Positions 1 to 12,540 are shown, counted from the stretch's first letter. The stretch is DNA of 64,000 bases from Theropithecus gelada (GCF_003255815.1 NC_037668.1:10862542-10926541), one strand, 5' to 3'. Notes: generated by a model from the letters alone, not told the origin. Made by a program: numbers and translations.

Positions 1-613
1 TTGATCCCTTTACCATTATGTAATGGCCTTCTTTGTCTCTTTTGATCTTTGTTGGTTTAAAGTCTGTTTTATCAGAGACTAGTATTGCAACCCCTGCTTT
101 TTTTGTTCTCCATTTGCTTGGTAAATCTTCCTCCATCCCTTTATTTTGAGCCTATGTATGTCTCTGCATGTGAGATGGGTCCCCTGAATACAGCAGACTG
201 ATGGGTCTTGACTCTTTATCCAGTTTGCCAGTCTGTGTCTTTTAATTGGAGCATTTAGTCCATTTACATTTAAGGTTAATATTTTTATGTGTGAACTTAA
301 TCCTGCCATTATGATATTAACTGGTTATTTTGCTCGTTAGTTGATGCAGTTTCTTCCTAGCCTTGATGGTCTTTACATTTTGGCATGTTTTTGCAATGGC
401 TAGTACCAGTTGTTCCTTTCCATGTTTAGTGCTTCCTTCAGGGTCTCTTGTAGGGCAGGCCTAGTGGTGACAAAATCTCTAAGCATTTGCTTATCTGTAA
501 AGGATTTTATTTCTCCTTCACTTATGAAACTTAGTTTGGCTGGATATGAAATTCTGGGTTTAAAATTCTTTTCTTTAAGAATGTTGAATATTGGCCCCCA
601 CTCTCTTCTGGCT
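1..613 (-). mobile_element. Primate L1, inverted 5' segment of a 5'-inverted copy (ORF1 3' end and ORF2 start)
   Basis: Read on the minus strand, this is the L1 ORF1 C-terminus (about 613 down to a stop at 373-375), a short inter-ORF spacer, and the ORF2 start (ATG at 309). The ORF2 N-terminal peptide is clear, with the endonuclease opening ILTLNVNGLNAPIKRHRLA and the IKSQDPSVCCIQ block. It stops after 76 residues near 79 because of a frame slip. The segment runs off the left edge of the window. At 613/614 it joins, in opposite orientation, to the 3' part of L1, as expected for a twin-primed insertion. It is coding-dead. High identity to primate L1 coding sequence suggests an L1PA-type element of moderate age; the subfamily is not assigned. 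Confidence 0.93.
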
Positions 614-2282
614 GCTGATAAGCAACTTCAGCAAAGTCTCAGGATACAAAATTAATGTGCAAAAATCACAAGCATTCTTATACACCAGTAACAGACAAAC
701 AGAGAGCCAAATCAGGAATGAACTCCCATTCACAATTGCTTCAAAGAGAATAAAATACCTAGGAATCCAACTTACAAGGGATGTAAAGGACCTCTTCAAG
801 GAGAACTACAAACCACTGCTCAGTGAAATAAAAGAGGACACAAACAAATGGAAGAACACACCATGCTCATGGATAGGAAGCATCAATATCGTGAAAATGG
901 CCATACTGCCCAAGGTAATTTATAGATTCAATGCCATCCCCATCAAGCTACCAATGAGTTTCTTCACAGAATTGGAAAAAACTGCTTTAAAGTTCATATG
1001 GAACCAAAAAAGAGCCCGCATCTCCAAGACAATCCTAAGTCAAAAGAACAAAGCTGGAGGCATCACGCTACCTGACTTCAAACTATACTACAAGGCTACA
1101 GTAACCAAAACAGCATGGTACTGGTACCAAAACAGAGATATAGACCAATGGAACAGAACAGAGTCCTCAGAAATAATACCACACATCTACAGCCATCTGA
1201 TCTTTGACAAACCTGAGAGAAACAAGAAATGGGGAAAGGATTCCCTGTTTAATAAATGGTGCTGGGAAAATTGGCTAGCCATAAGTAGAAAGATGAAACT
1301 GGATCCTTTCCTTACTCCTTATACAAAAATTAATTCAAGATGGATTAGAGACTTAAATGTTAGACCTAATACCATAAAAATCCTAGAGGAAAACCTAGGT
1401 AGTACCATTCAGGACATAGGCATGGGCAAAGACTTCATGTCTAAAACACCAAAAGCAATGGCAGCAAAAGCCAAAATTGACAAATGGGATCTCATTAAAC
1501 TAAAGAGCTTCTGCACAGCAAAAGAAACTACCATCAGAGTGGACAGGCAACCTACAGAATGGGAGAAAATTTTTGCAATCTACTCATCTGACAAAGGGCT
1601 AATATCCAGAACCTACAAAGAACTCAAACAAATTTACAAGAAAAAAACAAACAACCCCATCAAAAAGTGGGCAAAGGATATGAACAGACATTTCTCAAAA
1701 GAAGACATTCATACAGCCAACAGACACATGACAAAATGCTCATCATCACTGGCCATCAGAGAAATGTAAATCAAAACCACAATGAGATACCATCTCACAC
1801 CAGTTAGAATGGCGATCGTTAAAAAGTCAGGAAACAACAGGTGCTGGAGAGGATGTGGAGAAATAGGAACACTTTTACACTGTTGGTGGGATTGTAAACT
1901 AGTTCAACCATTATGGAAAACAGTATGGCGATTCCTCAAGGATCTAGAACTAGATGTACCATATGACTCAGCCATCCCATTACTGGGTATATACCCAAAG
2001 GATTATAAATCATGCTGCTATAAAGACACATGCACACGTATGTTTATTGCGGCACTATTCACAATAGCAAAGACTTGGAATCAACCCAAATGTCCATCAG
2101 TGACAGATTGGATTAAGAAAATGTGGCACATATACACCATGGAATACTATGCAGCCATAAAAAAGGATGAGTTTGCGTCCTTTGTAGGGACATGGATGCA
2201 GCTGGAAACCATCACTCTTAGCAAACTATCACAAGAACAGAAAACCAAACACCGCATGTTCTCACTCATAGGTGGGAACTGA
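614..2282 (+). pseudogene. L1 ORF2 C-terminal half, one in-frame stop
   Basis: This is the coding relic of L1 ORF2p (endonuclease/reverse transcriptase of the L1 ribonucleoprotein). The endonuclease and most catalytic RT motifs are missing because of the inversion. An open frame reaches a TAA at 1767-1769 and resumes at 1782, ending at 2282 in the normal C-terminal FSLIGGN. Family members usually have CAA (Gln) where this copy has TAA, so a single C-to-T change explains the break. Otherwise the frame is well preserved for about 550 codons. The apparent start codon near 591 lies in the inverted segment and is not a real ORF2 start. No function is expected. Confidence 0.9.
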
Positions 2283-2531
2283 ACAATGAGATCACTTGGA
2301 CTCAGGAAGGGGAACATCACACACTGGGGCCTATCATGGGGAGAGGGGAGAGGGGAGGGATTGCATTGGGAGTTATACCTGATGTAAATGACGAGTTGAT
2401 GGGTGCTGACGAGTTGATGGTTGCAGCACACCAACATGGCACAAGTGTACATATGTAACAAACCTGTACGTTATGCACATGTACCCTAGAACTCAAAGTA
2501 TAATAATAAAAAAAAATCTAAAAAAAAAAAA
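614..2531 (+). mobile_element. Primate L1, sense 3' segment (ORF2 C-terminal half, 3' UTR, A-rich tail)
   Basis: This is plus-strand L1 from the late reverse-transcriptase region of ORF2 to the 3' end. It matches the ORF2 C-terminus almost throughout, including GCGEIGTLLHCWWDCKLVQP, part of the Cys-rich region. The 3' UTR ends with the usual poly(A)-signal context (AGTATAATAATAAAA) and an A-rich tail to about 2531. An 18-nt motif starting GACGAGTTGATGG occurs twice in tandem in the 3' UTR near 2392-2430; the same doubling is seen in the antisense L1 tail at 21.5 kb. This segment and the inverted segment at 1-613 are read as one insertion. The left target-site duplication lies outside the window. 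Confidence 0.95.
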
Positions 2532-2579
2532 TTATGTGAGAAAGCAAACAACGTATGCAAAGCACCCTTGCAAAAGAAA

Positions 2580-2799
2580 AACAAGGTTGTAGGATAAAGC
2601 ACTACTTCTCTTCAAGACATATTATAATGCTAGAATAATCAAGACAGTATTTTATTAGTATAAAGATTGACCAATAAATGAATTGAAAGGAATAAAAATC
2701 CCAGAAATAGGCTCATACTTGTGTGGTCATTTGAGTTTTGTCAAAGTTGACTATGCAATCCAATGAGAAAAGCAAATTATATTCAATAAATAATGTTCA
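2580..2799 (+). mobile_element. Old L1 (L1M-type) ORF2 fragment, left of Alu
   Basis: Plus-strand similarity to the L1 ORF2 stretch just after the RT domain: the degenerate 'ataatcaagacagt', the 'cccagaaataggctcatacttgtgtggtca' zone and 'ttgagttttgtcaaag'. It is strongly diverged and appears to continue to about 3190 after the Alu. It is the older host into which the Alu, and probably the 5'-inverted L1, inserted. Confidence 0.6.
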
Positions 2800-3119
2800 G
2801 GCCGGGCGTGGTGGCTCATGCCTATAATCCCAGATGTTTGGGAGGCCAAGTTAGGTGGATCACCTGAGGTTAGGAGTTTGAGACCAGCCTTGTCAACACA
2901 GTGAAACTCCGTCTGTACAAACAAACAAATAAACAAACAAACAAAAAATTAGCTGGTGTGGTGACAGGCACCTTGTAATTCCAGCTACTCAGGAGACTGA
3001 GGCAGGACTGTTGCTTGAACCCAGTAGACGGAGGTTGCAGTAAGCCGAGTTGTACACCACTGCACTCCAGCCTGGGTGACAGAGTGAGATTCCATCTCAA
3101 AAAATAAAAATAAATAAAA
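2800..3119 (+). mobile_element. Alu SINE, sense
   Basis: A dimeric Alu starting GGCCGGGCGTGGTGGCTCATG, with the middle A-rich linker expanded as (CAAA)n near 2920-2946, then a right monomer ending 'cactgcactccagcctgggtgacagag' and a mixed A-rich tail. Several CpG sites have decayed, so it is not among the youngest Alus. A minus-strand open frame across it is ordinary Alu antisense readthrough. Confidence 0.96.
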
Positions 3120-3228
3120 TACTATGCCAAAAACTATATATCCATATGGAAGAAAGTGAACACTGAGAGAAAAGAAGGCTAAAAACATGAACAGAGGCTT
3201 GGTGATCTAGGAAAAAATGCTAGAGGAG

Positions 3229-3320
3229 CTTATATTTTATACATATTTATATTTTGTTCAATATAATTATATTTATATAATATTTATATAATAATTATAT
3301 AATATTTATAATTTTCTTAG
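3229..3320. repeat. AT-rich low-complexity tract
   Basis: About 90 bp of alternating TATAT and ATTTATA words with almost no G or C. There is no repeat family signature. It lies between the relic L1 end and the L2 fragment. Confidence 0.7.
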
Positions 3321-3581
3321 TAATTTATTTTTATTGTAATTTACAAACGTACTAAATTGCAGCAAATTGATTCTTTACCATGGATAGTTAGAGAAGCACT
3401 GGTCTGGAGTCAATCTCAATGCTTTCCAAACTTTACTTTTCAATTCACTACATTAATGCTTCAGTTTACAACTATTCTGATAAATGTCACTAGTGTCCTG
3501 TTAATCACAAAAGCACCGTTGCTTTTCTGAATTTATCTTAATCAACCTCTGGACACCATTAAACAGGAATAACAGCTCCCT

Positions 3582-3860
3582 CATTTTCATTCATTCCACA
3601 AATATTTACTGAGTGCTCACTATTTGTCGGGAAATATTTCAGATACTGAGAATAACAAAACAGAAAAAATACAAAAACTATGTCCGTATTCTGGTGAGAT
3701 AAGATAAAAATAATTAAAATTTAATATATATATATATTTGATGGTAAAATGTACTTTGGAAAAAAATAAAACAGAGAAGGGGCATCAGAACTGAGTAGTG
3801 GGGAGAGACTATTGTTTTAAATAGAATGGTTAGGGAAGGTCTCACTGAGATGTTCTGCCT
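3582..3860 (-). mobile_element. L2 LINE relic, antisense, 3' end
   Basis: On the plus strand it begins with CATTCATTCCACAAATATTT and continues 'actgagtgctcactatttg'. This is the reverse complement of the L2 3' end, which terminates in TGAATGAA-type repeats. Further right, 'gttagggaaggtctcactgag' matches the antisense of the L2 segment about 250 bp upstream of that end. It is highly diverged, as expected for a pre-eutherian LINE. Confidence 0.65.
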
Positions 3861-4329
3861 TCTAGCCCTTTATTTTCCTCCTCTATCATGGTTTTCTTCA
3901 TGTCTTTCATATTATCCCTTCTAGGTTTCCTTCACTAGATCTTATTCTTCTGTTTATCCTTAAAATTTCGCATTCCTCAAATTATGCCTTTAGTTCTTTT
4001 CTTTTTGATTCTGCATGCTTTACTAAATTTCCATGGCTTCAAATATGTACATATATTTCCTAAAGAAGAACACTCCCATGATCTCATGGCCCATTCAACT
4101 GAACTTCTGGACATTTCTATTTTAGTGGCTTGTAGACTCTTCAAATTCAACATATATGAAAATAATCTTAACATGTTTCTTTCTAAGCCTTCTACCTATT
4201 CTGTATTGCCTTTCTTATGACCACCAAATGCCTGAAAGTCATTGTAAATTGTCGTCTTCTTCATTTCCAAAATTGAAACTGGAGGCAAAGAGAACAACTA
4301 ACTGATTATGTAAGAGCACAGGGAAGAGA
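3861..4329. other. Stretch with no recognised element
   Basis: No repeat family, exon or RNA gene is recognisable. The open frames here (about 78 aa plus, 65 aa minus) overlap each other on opposite strands, have no familiar motif and no start context, and are treated as chance. Confidence 0.5.
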
Positions 4330-4520
4330 AGGTAAGACCTGAAATGAAATAGTGATAGTGAGGATGAAGAGGAAGATACAGATTTGAGAAATATTCTCAG
4401 GGTAGAATTAATGGAACTTGTGACAAACTGTCTTTGAAGTGTGAGAATTTGGGCCTGGTTGACTTGATGGATAGAGAGTTAAGCATAGAGGAAGTAAAAC
4501 ATATTGAATGTAGAAGATAA
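4330..4520 (-). mobile_element. Possible L2 LINE relic, antisense
   Basis: Words such as 'gagaaatattctcagggtagaattaatggaacttg' and 'gggcctggttgacttgatgga' resemble, in order, the antisense of the L2 reverse-transcriptase region. Divergence is high and no end is visible, so the call is tentative. Confidence 0.35.
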
Positions 4521-4615
4521 GTTGTTTGGATGAGTTATTATTAAGGCAGTTGCAAGTGGAACAGTCAGATAGAAAAGTCATGTTTTCTAGACACTTTACT
4601 TTGAGTTATCTCATA

Positions 4616-5050
4616 AATAGACTCTGAGACAATAATTCCAATACCAGTAATTTATTTTGGAGGTGGTCCTGGAAAACACCAACAGGTTAGTGAGAAATAA
4701 GATGGGGAAGGGAATAAAGCCTATAAAATGTTCTTGGTCAAGCTAGTTATCACTGCAGTCAAGGAAATTAAAGTTTTGCACCACTGGTAATGCTAGAGGA
4801 CAATATAGGATATACCTTAGAGTTACCATAACCATGGGGTTAGACACTGGTGTTGTTATCCAACAAATCTGTATCATCACTGAAAATTGTTTCCAGAGCC
4901 ATTAACTCCTTCAGCTCTGCTAGTTTGCCCTGTGTGTAACACAAACATTCTCCTCCAGCAAGAAAAATAAGCCCACAGGTGGAGAGTAGCAGGTGTTTTC
5001 TGTAAGTAGCCTTCAGCATGTTGAAGATTAATGTCAAGAGGATATAAGTA
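4616..5050 (-). mobile_element. Possible ERVL-type LTR relic, antisense
   Basis: The text from 'agactctgagacaataattcc' through 'taatttattttggaggtggtcctggaaaac' resembles the antisense of ancient ERVL-class LTRs. No clear TG...CA ends or short target duplication can be seen. This rests on partial word matches and is tentative. Confidence 0.25.
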
Positions 5051-8000
5051 AGGCACTAATAGGATGTGCTACACCAAGTATATTCAGGGAAAGATTTACA
5101 TTAGAGAAATAGATTTGGAAATCATTAGGATAGGGCTGGCCAAATTTACATGTACTTCCAAAACCACAAATTTACTTAGCTGGAGAAACATTAAGTAAGA
5201 AAAGAGAAAGAAGATATGAGCCAGCTACTTAAGTGGCCTGGAGACCAAGGCAATGACCCTTAGAGGATGGGCTAGTCTCCTTTAGGGAACAAGATCTAAA
5301 GAGGATATGAAGTCCACTTTGAAGGTAGGCAACATGCAAAACAAGACAGAGAATAGGAACTGCTAACAACTACAGGGAAAGGGCAGACTTCCCTAGTGAG
5401 TTTAAGTGTCCGGGAAGAGTAGTTATGCCCTGATGACAAAGACTGTATGTGACCTGGAGGAAGGCACGATATTCACCAATTAGTAGAGCTCTGAAAATGA
5501 CAAATAACAGAGCTGGCATAATCAGAAATTCCAGTAGGAAACCTCAGAGCAGAGAGATTCTATCAAAAGGGGTGAAATATGAGAATAAGGATAACCCAGT
5601 GATCTTATTAATCCCAGAATGGAAGAATTTCTCTACTAGAAACTGTAGTTGAAGGGAGAGAGAAAACTTACTATAAATCACTCAGAATTAGGACATTTAC
5701 AGACTCTGTGAGACAGTGTGAGTTCAGCCTACTGTATATCTCTTGGTATTTGTTGATTTTCATTTTCCTTCAAATTGGTCTCTTTCTACAACACCATTCA
5801 ACAACATTCCCTAGCACAGTGCATCAGAACAGTACATATTTTAGGCTTCTGAGTGGTAGCTTGAGTCAAAATATAATGGTTCAAAATATATTTGGGTCAA
5901 CCCTATATATGCAGGTCCTAGATTCCATGACTATCTTTGATGAATATTCCATTAGCATTTTGATCTATACAGAATTGAACATGGAAAGCCTATGGCAAAA
6001 GTAATAATAATAAAAATAATAACGTTTAATTTTGGCTTTCACTGTGGAGCTCTCAAAGAAAACTCTGATACCATGTCACATACCCAAGCATTTCACTCCA
6101 GGTTCAGACATTTCTCCAACCCCAAAACAAGCTTCTGGTAATTTCAGTATTATATGAGTCCCAGTTATATGCAAAGAGGGCATATCAAAAAGCCAGCCAC
6201 TTCCAGTGTAGTGATAGCTATATAGTTGGGAAGGAAATTTATCTTCATCCCAATTGAGTCTTAAAAGTCTTAAGCTTCAGTCTTTGCACCTTTGCAACTT
6301 TTACTCCTTCCATTCAGTTAAAAAAAAGTCTTTCTAAGATTGGTGTCAATTGGAAAGTGTTTGTGTATCTTGGCTGTTAAGATGGAAAGTGTGAATTTAC
6401 AGAAACTCTAATATGTATAGAGATGGTGGGAAGTTTAGTAGAGAGTGGTGGAGGGGCAGTAGATGAGAGTGGGGTGCCTATGGGACAGAGCCAAGAAAAT
6501 GCGACTTGCAGACTGAGAGTCCATTATGCTCAGATTTCAGTCTCCCCACCTATGCGCCAAAGACGACGTGTTAGGGGCTGAGTGAAAATGCTTTAGTCAT
6601 AGCCAGGAAAAGAGAGCCTAGTAATGTGTTGCTCTGTTTAGTAACGAGGGTGGGGAGCATTTGGGCTTCATTTAGTCTTGCTGGCACAATCAGGTAACAC
6701 CATACTAAGCCTAAACATAGTTATAAGATTAAATAAACTTTGGTTGATTTTTCATAATCCTTCTTAGGGATGATATAGCTGGGTATGGGGGGAATCAACT
6801 AATAATATAAACTTCGTTCTCCAAATCCCATCCTCATTCTACAAAAATATGATTCATTAACCTGGGAGAAGTAGAGATGGGGAAACTAAATCAACATCTT
6901 GGTCTTCTCCTTAGATTGAGGTTTGGGGACAAAATTCATAACCAATACCTAGTGAATAATATTTTAAAATTTTCTTTTCCTCCTTGTCTGCATTTTTTAG
7001 AAAAACTACTAGATCTCTTTTGAGAGTTGAGAAAGAGAACCGTTTAATTAGAGTTATAGGGAACTGCTTGAGGTCTAAGCCAACCGGCTCAAATTCTTCT
7101 GTTTGTGACTGGAAAATCACTTTGGCTCTTTCACGTTTGGGGTGCTTTTATAGACTTATTTTGGGTTTTATTTGACATGATTTCACAAGCCAGAAAGTCA
7201 GTGCTGCTGGAAAAGACGTGCCCTTATTTAGTGCTTCCACTCACTGGCTATTCCTTCTCACGTTGACCAAACTACTCCATGCATGGGCTTTAGCTTGCAT
7301 CTCCATTATTATCCCACACCAGTCCAGAGCCACCTGCCAGCCAATTCTGTGAGCTCCCCTCTGGTTTCACACACTGAGATCTTGCCAGGAGCTTTGCCAA
7401 GTCTGGAATAATCAGAGCTCTTTTGCGGAACTACTTCACTGGGGTCACTGCTTCTCTAAAACTCAAAGTCCACCATGAAATATGTTGAGAAGGTGAGAAA
7501 TAATATCCTATAGTCTCACAACACATGCCAGCAACACTACACATTTATTTATGAAGCTCCTTTTCAACAATCACAGGATGGAGCCAAGGTAGCAACAGTT
7601 AGAGGGAGCAACCTAAGAACAAATGTTGGCAATTCTACTTAAAGTCACAAAACTATCTAAAGCAGCAGCAGCTAGTTCAGCTATTGAGTATATCCTTCAA
7701 ACCAAAGTACTCTTTTATTTTTGCCTTTTGTATTAAATATAGTATGCTCATTCTCACACGGTACAGCTGCAAAACCACACATCACAAGAATGATAAATAT
7801 TGATGCTAAGAAACGTTTTAGCATGTCTGAGCACTAGGAACCTAAGATAAGAATCCCTAAGGGTTATTTCTTATGAATGAAATAACAAAACAGTTATCTG
7901 CAGAAATAATCCGTAAGTGGATGACTGAAGACTGTTGGGAAATCCCTACTCTATATTCCAGTTAAAGTGGCCTTAGGACAGGATCTGTATTATGTCTAAA

Positions 8001-8641
8001 TTGTAGCATCAATTGTACTGTAACTTGTGTGATAAAAACTAAAGGTGTTAACATCAGAGAGGTGATCAGCAGGGTTAGTAAAAGGAGCTAATGAGTAGAA
8101 TTACTTTTCCATGTATCTCCAGCTCTGTCCAGAAAAGAGATAGCTTGAACAAAGGACCCAAACATCCATTCCTTTTGGTTGGTCTTCCTGTATAACGCAC
8201 AGGGTGAAGGCACCAGTCATTAAGATCTTCCAGAGGACTCACTTTTTAAAATTTCATGCTCAGCAAACACCTGGTTCCACTCCTCTTGTAATGAGGCAGG
8301 AGTGGGTATGAGAAAGGCACTGGGGGGTTTCAGCGTGGAGAAGGTTGTTAGACATGCCAGAAACATGAGAAAGCCACAAGTCACATACCCAGCATCAAGC
8401 AGAGAGGCAAAGCTCATAAGCCGGAGGTGGGTGTCTAAACCAGTCTCTAAAAAATAATAAGAGGGCCAACAATAGACACTATGCTCTGTTACAGAGCCAA
8501 AAACATGGAGACCAGGATAAGTAAGGCCGGGATGGGGGGTGGGGAAATGGGTTGAGCAACTATGATGAAAGACATGGAAAAATGTTACTTCTGACTCAGA
8601 TGATGTCTGAAGCTGGCTTTTCAGTACATTTTGTAGCTGAA
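5051..8641. other. Long stretch without recognised genes
   Basis: About 3.6 kb in which I recognise no gene. Short words at 5070-5270 hint at more L2 antisense relic. The rest, including the 98-aa plus frame at 5708-6004 and the 82-aa minus frame at 8783-9031 (which lies over the LTR edge), shows no family motif or splice-supported exon. Composition is moderately AT-rich with scattered homopurine runs. Confidence 0.5.
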
Positions 8642-9040
8642 TGTATGAGTACCTTCTTGAATTGCTATAAATACCTGGGACTGGGTAATTTATGAGAAAG
8701 GAAGTTTAATTGGCTCATGGTTCTGCAGGCTGTACAGCCAGGCATCTGTTTGGCTTCTGATATGGCCTCAGGAAGATTGCAATCATGGTGGAAGGCAAAG
8801 GGGGAGCTGGCAAGTTACATGGTGAAAGCAGGAACAAGAGAGAGAGAGAGTAGGGAGAAGGTGCCACATATTTTTAAATGACCAGATCTTGTATGAGCTC
8901 AGAGAGAGAGAGCGTTTCCTTATCAACATGGGCTGGCCCAAGCCATTCATGAGGGATCTGCTCCCATGATCCAAACATCTCCCCCCAGGCCCCACCTCCA
9001 ACAGAAAATTTGGGCAAGGACAAATATCCAAACTGTGTCA
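8642..9040 (-). mobile_element. ERVL-MaLR solo LTR (MST/MLT1-like), antisense
   Basis: On the plus strand: 'tgtatgagt', then 'acctgggactgggtaatttatgagaaagga', 'ggctcatggttctgcaggctgta', 'gcaatcatggtggaaggcaaag', an AG-rich GAGAGAGAGAG part, and 'ccaggccccacctccaac'. It ends 'ccaaactgtgtca'. This is the reverse complement of a MaLR LTR, whose sense strand opens TGAYATGGTTTGG. There is no internal retroviral sequence on either side, so it is a solo LTR. The exact subfamily is not assigned. Confidence 0.88.
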
Positions 9041-11049
9041 CTTGATGTGAGAAAAATATGTAGGAACCTGATCGTGGAGGGCCAAGAGTGGCTAATTAAG
9101 GAGTTTCAGTTTTCTTCTAGAAAATATGAGGAGCGAATGCAGAATTTTAATGTCAGAAGTAGAATTATCAGATGCATAGAAAGTTAATAATCAGAAGTGA
9201 AATAAGACAAATATAAAACTTTCATTTCTGAAAACATAAGTACATTAAAAGTTATTTTGTTATTCATTTAGCTGCAAACCAAATGTAAGCCAATAATCAA
9301 TAGAAAAATGCTCATTCTCTAAGTACTCAGCCGGATTTTTTACTTACTCAGGTGGAATGTAATATCATCTATCAGACATCTATTAGATGATTTTATCAAT
9401 ATTAGAGGGAGTATAACACCATTCTGTTATATCAGAATTCTGCTATTCATGACATGTCTACTTTTTGCTTTTGTCTTTTGGTCAAAGTCTTAGTTAGGTG
9501 ACAAAGCCAGCCCCTTCACAAACTGCCCTAGTGTTCCAATAAATATTGTGGTTCATGGTCTGTCCCTTTTAATCAAGGAGAAAAAATAATGGAAAAAAAA
9601 TTCATTTACATTATTTCTTGAAATTTACATTCTGGAAGAGGCTCTGCTTTTATGGTAGAATTTGGTACCTGTATCCTGCAGATCCTGTCTACTTTCAAGC
9701 TTCTAGCTGATAGACGTGCATAAAGACTGGATCACCTAGCAAGTACCAGCTCCTATCTTACTGCTCCATGAGACAGGCAGTTGAAAAGACAGAGTGGAAC
9801 CTGTTTCTAACCTTTATGTGACAGTAACCCCACTTCCTTATAATGTGGCCCACAGAATGCCGATGACTGAACAATCAAATTAGCTATTCATCTTCTAGTG
9901 GGAGGGGTCAGTGGGGGAGATGGAGAGGAAGAAGCAGCAGTCTTCATTCCTATACCTCCCTTTTGAAGCTTGAGGAATAGAGGACTCCCTTTTAAACATA
10001 GAGGAAATGGGCGAAGATGGGAAGAAAACAGATCCCTTCTCTCTCATCGGTGCTCAGCTTCAGTAAATCAGGATTTTATTTTAGAGAAGAAATGGTAACT
10101 GACAAAACAAAATGCTTGTCTGGGAATGTTGAGTTATGTCTAAGCAAGGAGTTGAAAAATACCTAATGAATCCTAAACTATTTACAATGACCTTAAAAAA
10201 AAAAAAAAAAAAAAAAAACTAATAGGAAACATGGGAAGAACTCGACCAGATTTGTAAGTATCATAAAAAACTTTTAAGAGACTCTGTTGCACTCACATGT
10301 TTTCACATATTATCAGAAAATATATTCTTGAAATGTTTATTTTAGAAAATGAGAAACTCAGGAAAAATAACTTACATATATTTTATCTGTTTAAGATGTG
10401 GATATACTACTTTAAAATATACAGAGTAAAAGATAGATGATTTTTGGCTTAAAGAAAAGTAGGATGTATGCACACAACACAAAATTATCTAAATAATTCA
10501 GGTTCCAAACTACTTTTTATTTAAGAAATATTTGCATAATTTAGTAATCATGATTATAATTATTTCAGTTTTCCAGTTGGCCTTGTAAAATGGTATACTG
10601 ATAAATGAGCTTCTGCTTAGGCAAGATTACTCAGAGTTGCCAGTGAAACAACTCTATCCCTCCTCCTTATACTCCTTGTAACTAATAGCACACATTTATA
10701 AAGCTGACTAGAAAGAGGAACACAGCGTATGGTATCAGAACATTTTACTCCACATCTGGAAAATTGTCCCTATGAAACGAAACAAACTGGACTATATAAG
10801 GACCAGATGTCAGATTCATTAACACCATATTTTAACCTAGTAAGAGAAATGGTCTTTTAAATATATATCTAAGGACTGGACCTGTTTATGAAAATTCATA
10901 GGAGAACTTTGTCCATTATGAGAGAAATTTTTCCTAAGTTCTATTCTGTGCCTACAGGGTTATGGTAAACGAAATGGCTCAAATGTTTTGGTCTCATCCT
11001 GTTTAATTTACTTAAACGGATTTGGCCATAACTTAAACATGGTTATTTC
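9041..11049. other. Stretch without recognised genes; poly(A) run inside
   Basis: No gene or firm repeat family is seen. A 25-base A run at about 10195-10219 lacks an identifiable retrocopy upstream and may be a simple homopolymer. The 73-aa plus frame at 8966-9187 starts inside the neighbouring LTR and has no motif. Confidence 0.45.
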
Positions 11050-12040
11050 TCAGTGATCCAATCTAGTTTCATTCCTTTAAATACTATCCATATGCTATCC
11101 ACTCCCAAACACACATCTCCAACCCTGACCTCTTTCTTGAACTTCAGACTCATATATTCAAGTACCTACTCAGCATCTCTTTTTAGGTGGCTAATAGACA
11201 TTTCAAACTCAATGCCTCTTCTCCCCAAACTTGTTCCGCCTTCAGCCATCCCCAATTTGTTGAAATATCACTATTCCTCTAGTGGCTGAAGCCAAAAACA
11301 AAGGAGTCATCCTTGTTTATTCTTTCTCTTTTACATCCCACTTTCAATTAATCAGGAAATCTTGTTGCCTCCTCCTCCAAAATACGTCCAGGATCTGGCC
11401 ACTTCCCATCACACCATAATATTATCTGGGTCCAATCCACCATAATCTGTTGCCTGAATTATTGCCAAAAGCCTTCTACTTGGTTTTCCTTCAGATTACA
11501 CTGCGTTGTCTCCTCGTTTCACTCAGAATACAAGCCAAAGTCCTTAAAACAGTCTAGAAGGTGTTAGACTATGTGGTTCCTTGTGGCCATTGTGGGTTAC
11601 TCTCACTTGCTCCGCCCTGATGACATTGTCCTCCTTGCTGTTCCTCTAACACATCCAGTCATTTTCCAGGATAAGGACTTTTACCCTGACCGTTTTTGCC
11701 TGGAAGGCCATTCCCTCCAACTGCTTAGCAAACTCCCTTACCTCCTTTAAGGATTTGTTAAAATGTCATTTTTCAATAACTATCCTATTAACAATTGCAA
11801 CCACCTAGCACTCCCCTTCCAGCACTTGTGATCCCCCTTACCTGTTCTGCTTTTACTTTTGTTCTCTTTTTTGCATATTCCTTATCACCTAATAGCATGC
11901 TATATTATTTGTTTGTTTTTATTGTTTATTTTCTGTTTTTCTCTGTCCAACAGATCATAAGTTCACTGATGTGTCCCAAGCACTAAGAACAGTTCTTGGC
12001 ACATATTAAGCACTCAATACATATTAAATGAGTCAATTGC
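11050..12040 (+). mobile_element. L2 LINE relic, sense, RT C-terminal part to 3' end
   Basis: Plus-strand L2 signatures appear in their normal order. They are 'tactcagcatctctttttaggtggctaatagaca' (RT-proximal), 'tgcctgaattattgccaaaagccttct', 'gtccttaaaacagtctagaaggtg', 'cctccttgctgttcctctaacaca', 'ctccttaaggatttgttaaaatgtca', and the 3' tail 'ttggcacatattaagcactcaatacatatt'. About 1 kb is colinear, which is long for this family. The short frame at 11053-11289 is decayed L2 coding sequence, not a gene. Confidence 0.8.
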
Positions 12041-12269
12041 AAGACCTGGCATTGATCATAGATTTATCATTGTTTAATTGAGAAGAAAAGATTTTTTCTT
12101 CCAGCTGACTAAAGTAACTAAAATACTGTCACTTTCATGTTTACCACCTGACAGAAGTATCAATCTCCCCCTCCCCTACAGTTTGCGCATTTTCACAAGC
12201 TCAGGATCAAAATAAAGGAAAGGAGGTGAGCAAGAAGGAAGCCTTTTCCCTAATTCCAGAAGCCTCCAT

Positions 12270-12445
12270 GGGACATTTAGTGCATGATCCTATCATTGTA
12301 CTTAACAGACCACATTATAATTTTTGTTTGTGTATCACTTCTCATCAGTATGACAGCTTCCCAAGAGCAGAGACTATTTTATTCATCATTTTCATCTCCA
12401 GTGCCTGGCACCCTATATAACAGTAATGACACTCAATAAAAGATT
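12270..12445 (+). mobile_element. L2 LINE 3' end, sense (second copy)
   Basis: It contains 'agcttcccaagagcagagactatttt', 'catctccagtgcctggca' and 'acactcaataaaag', the standard L2 3'-end order. It is a separate copy from the one ending at 12040, because the same 3' UTR interval is present twice. Confidence 0.6.
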
Positions 12446-12540
12446 ACAAAATAATGGATGAACTATCAGGGGCAGAGTGTCAGGGAAGAAAGGACGTAAC
12501 ATTTGAAGAGTGAGTGAGTGTGACTTCCTGTTCTGTTAAC

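Noticed and set aside
591..1769. 392-aa open frame as a possible host gene
   Set aside because: It is L1 ORF2; its apparent start lies in the inverted segment.
10195..10219. Poly(A) run as the tail of a processed pseudogene
   Set aside because: No recognisable mRNA or SINE body precedes it and no flanking duplication is clear.
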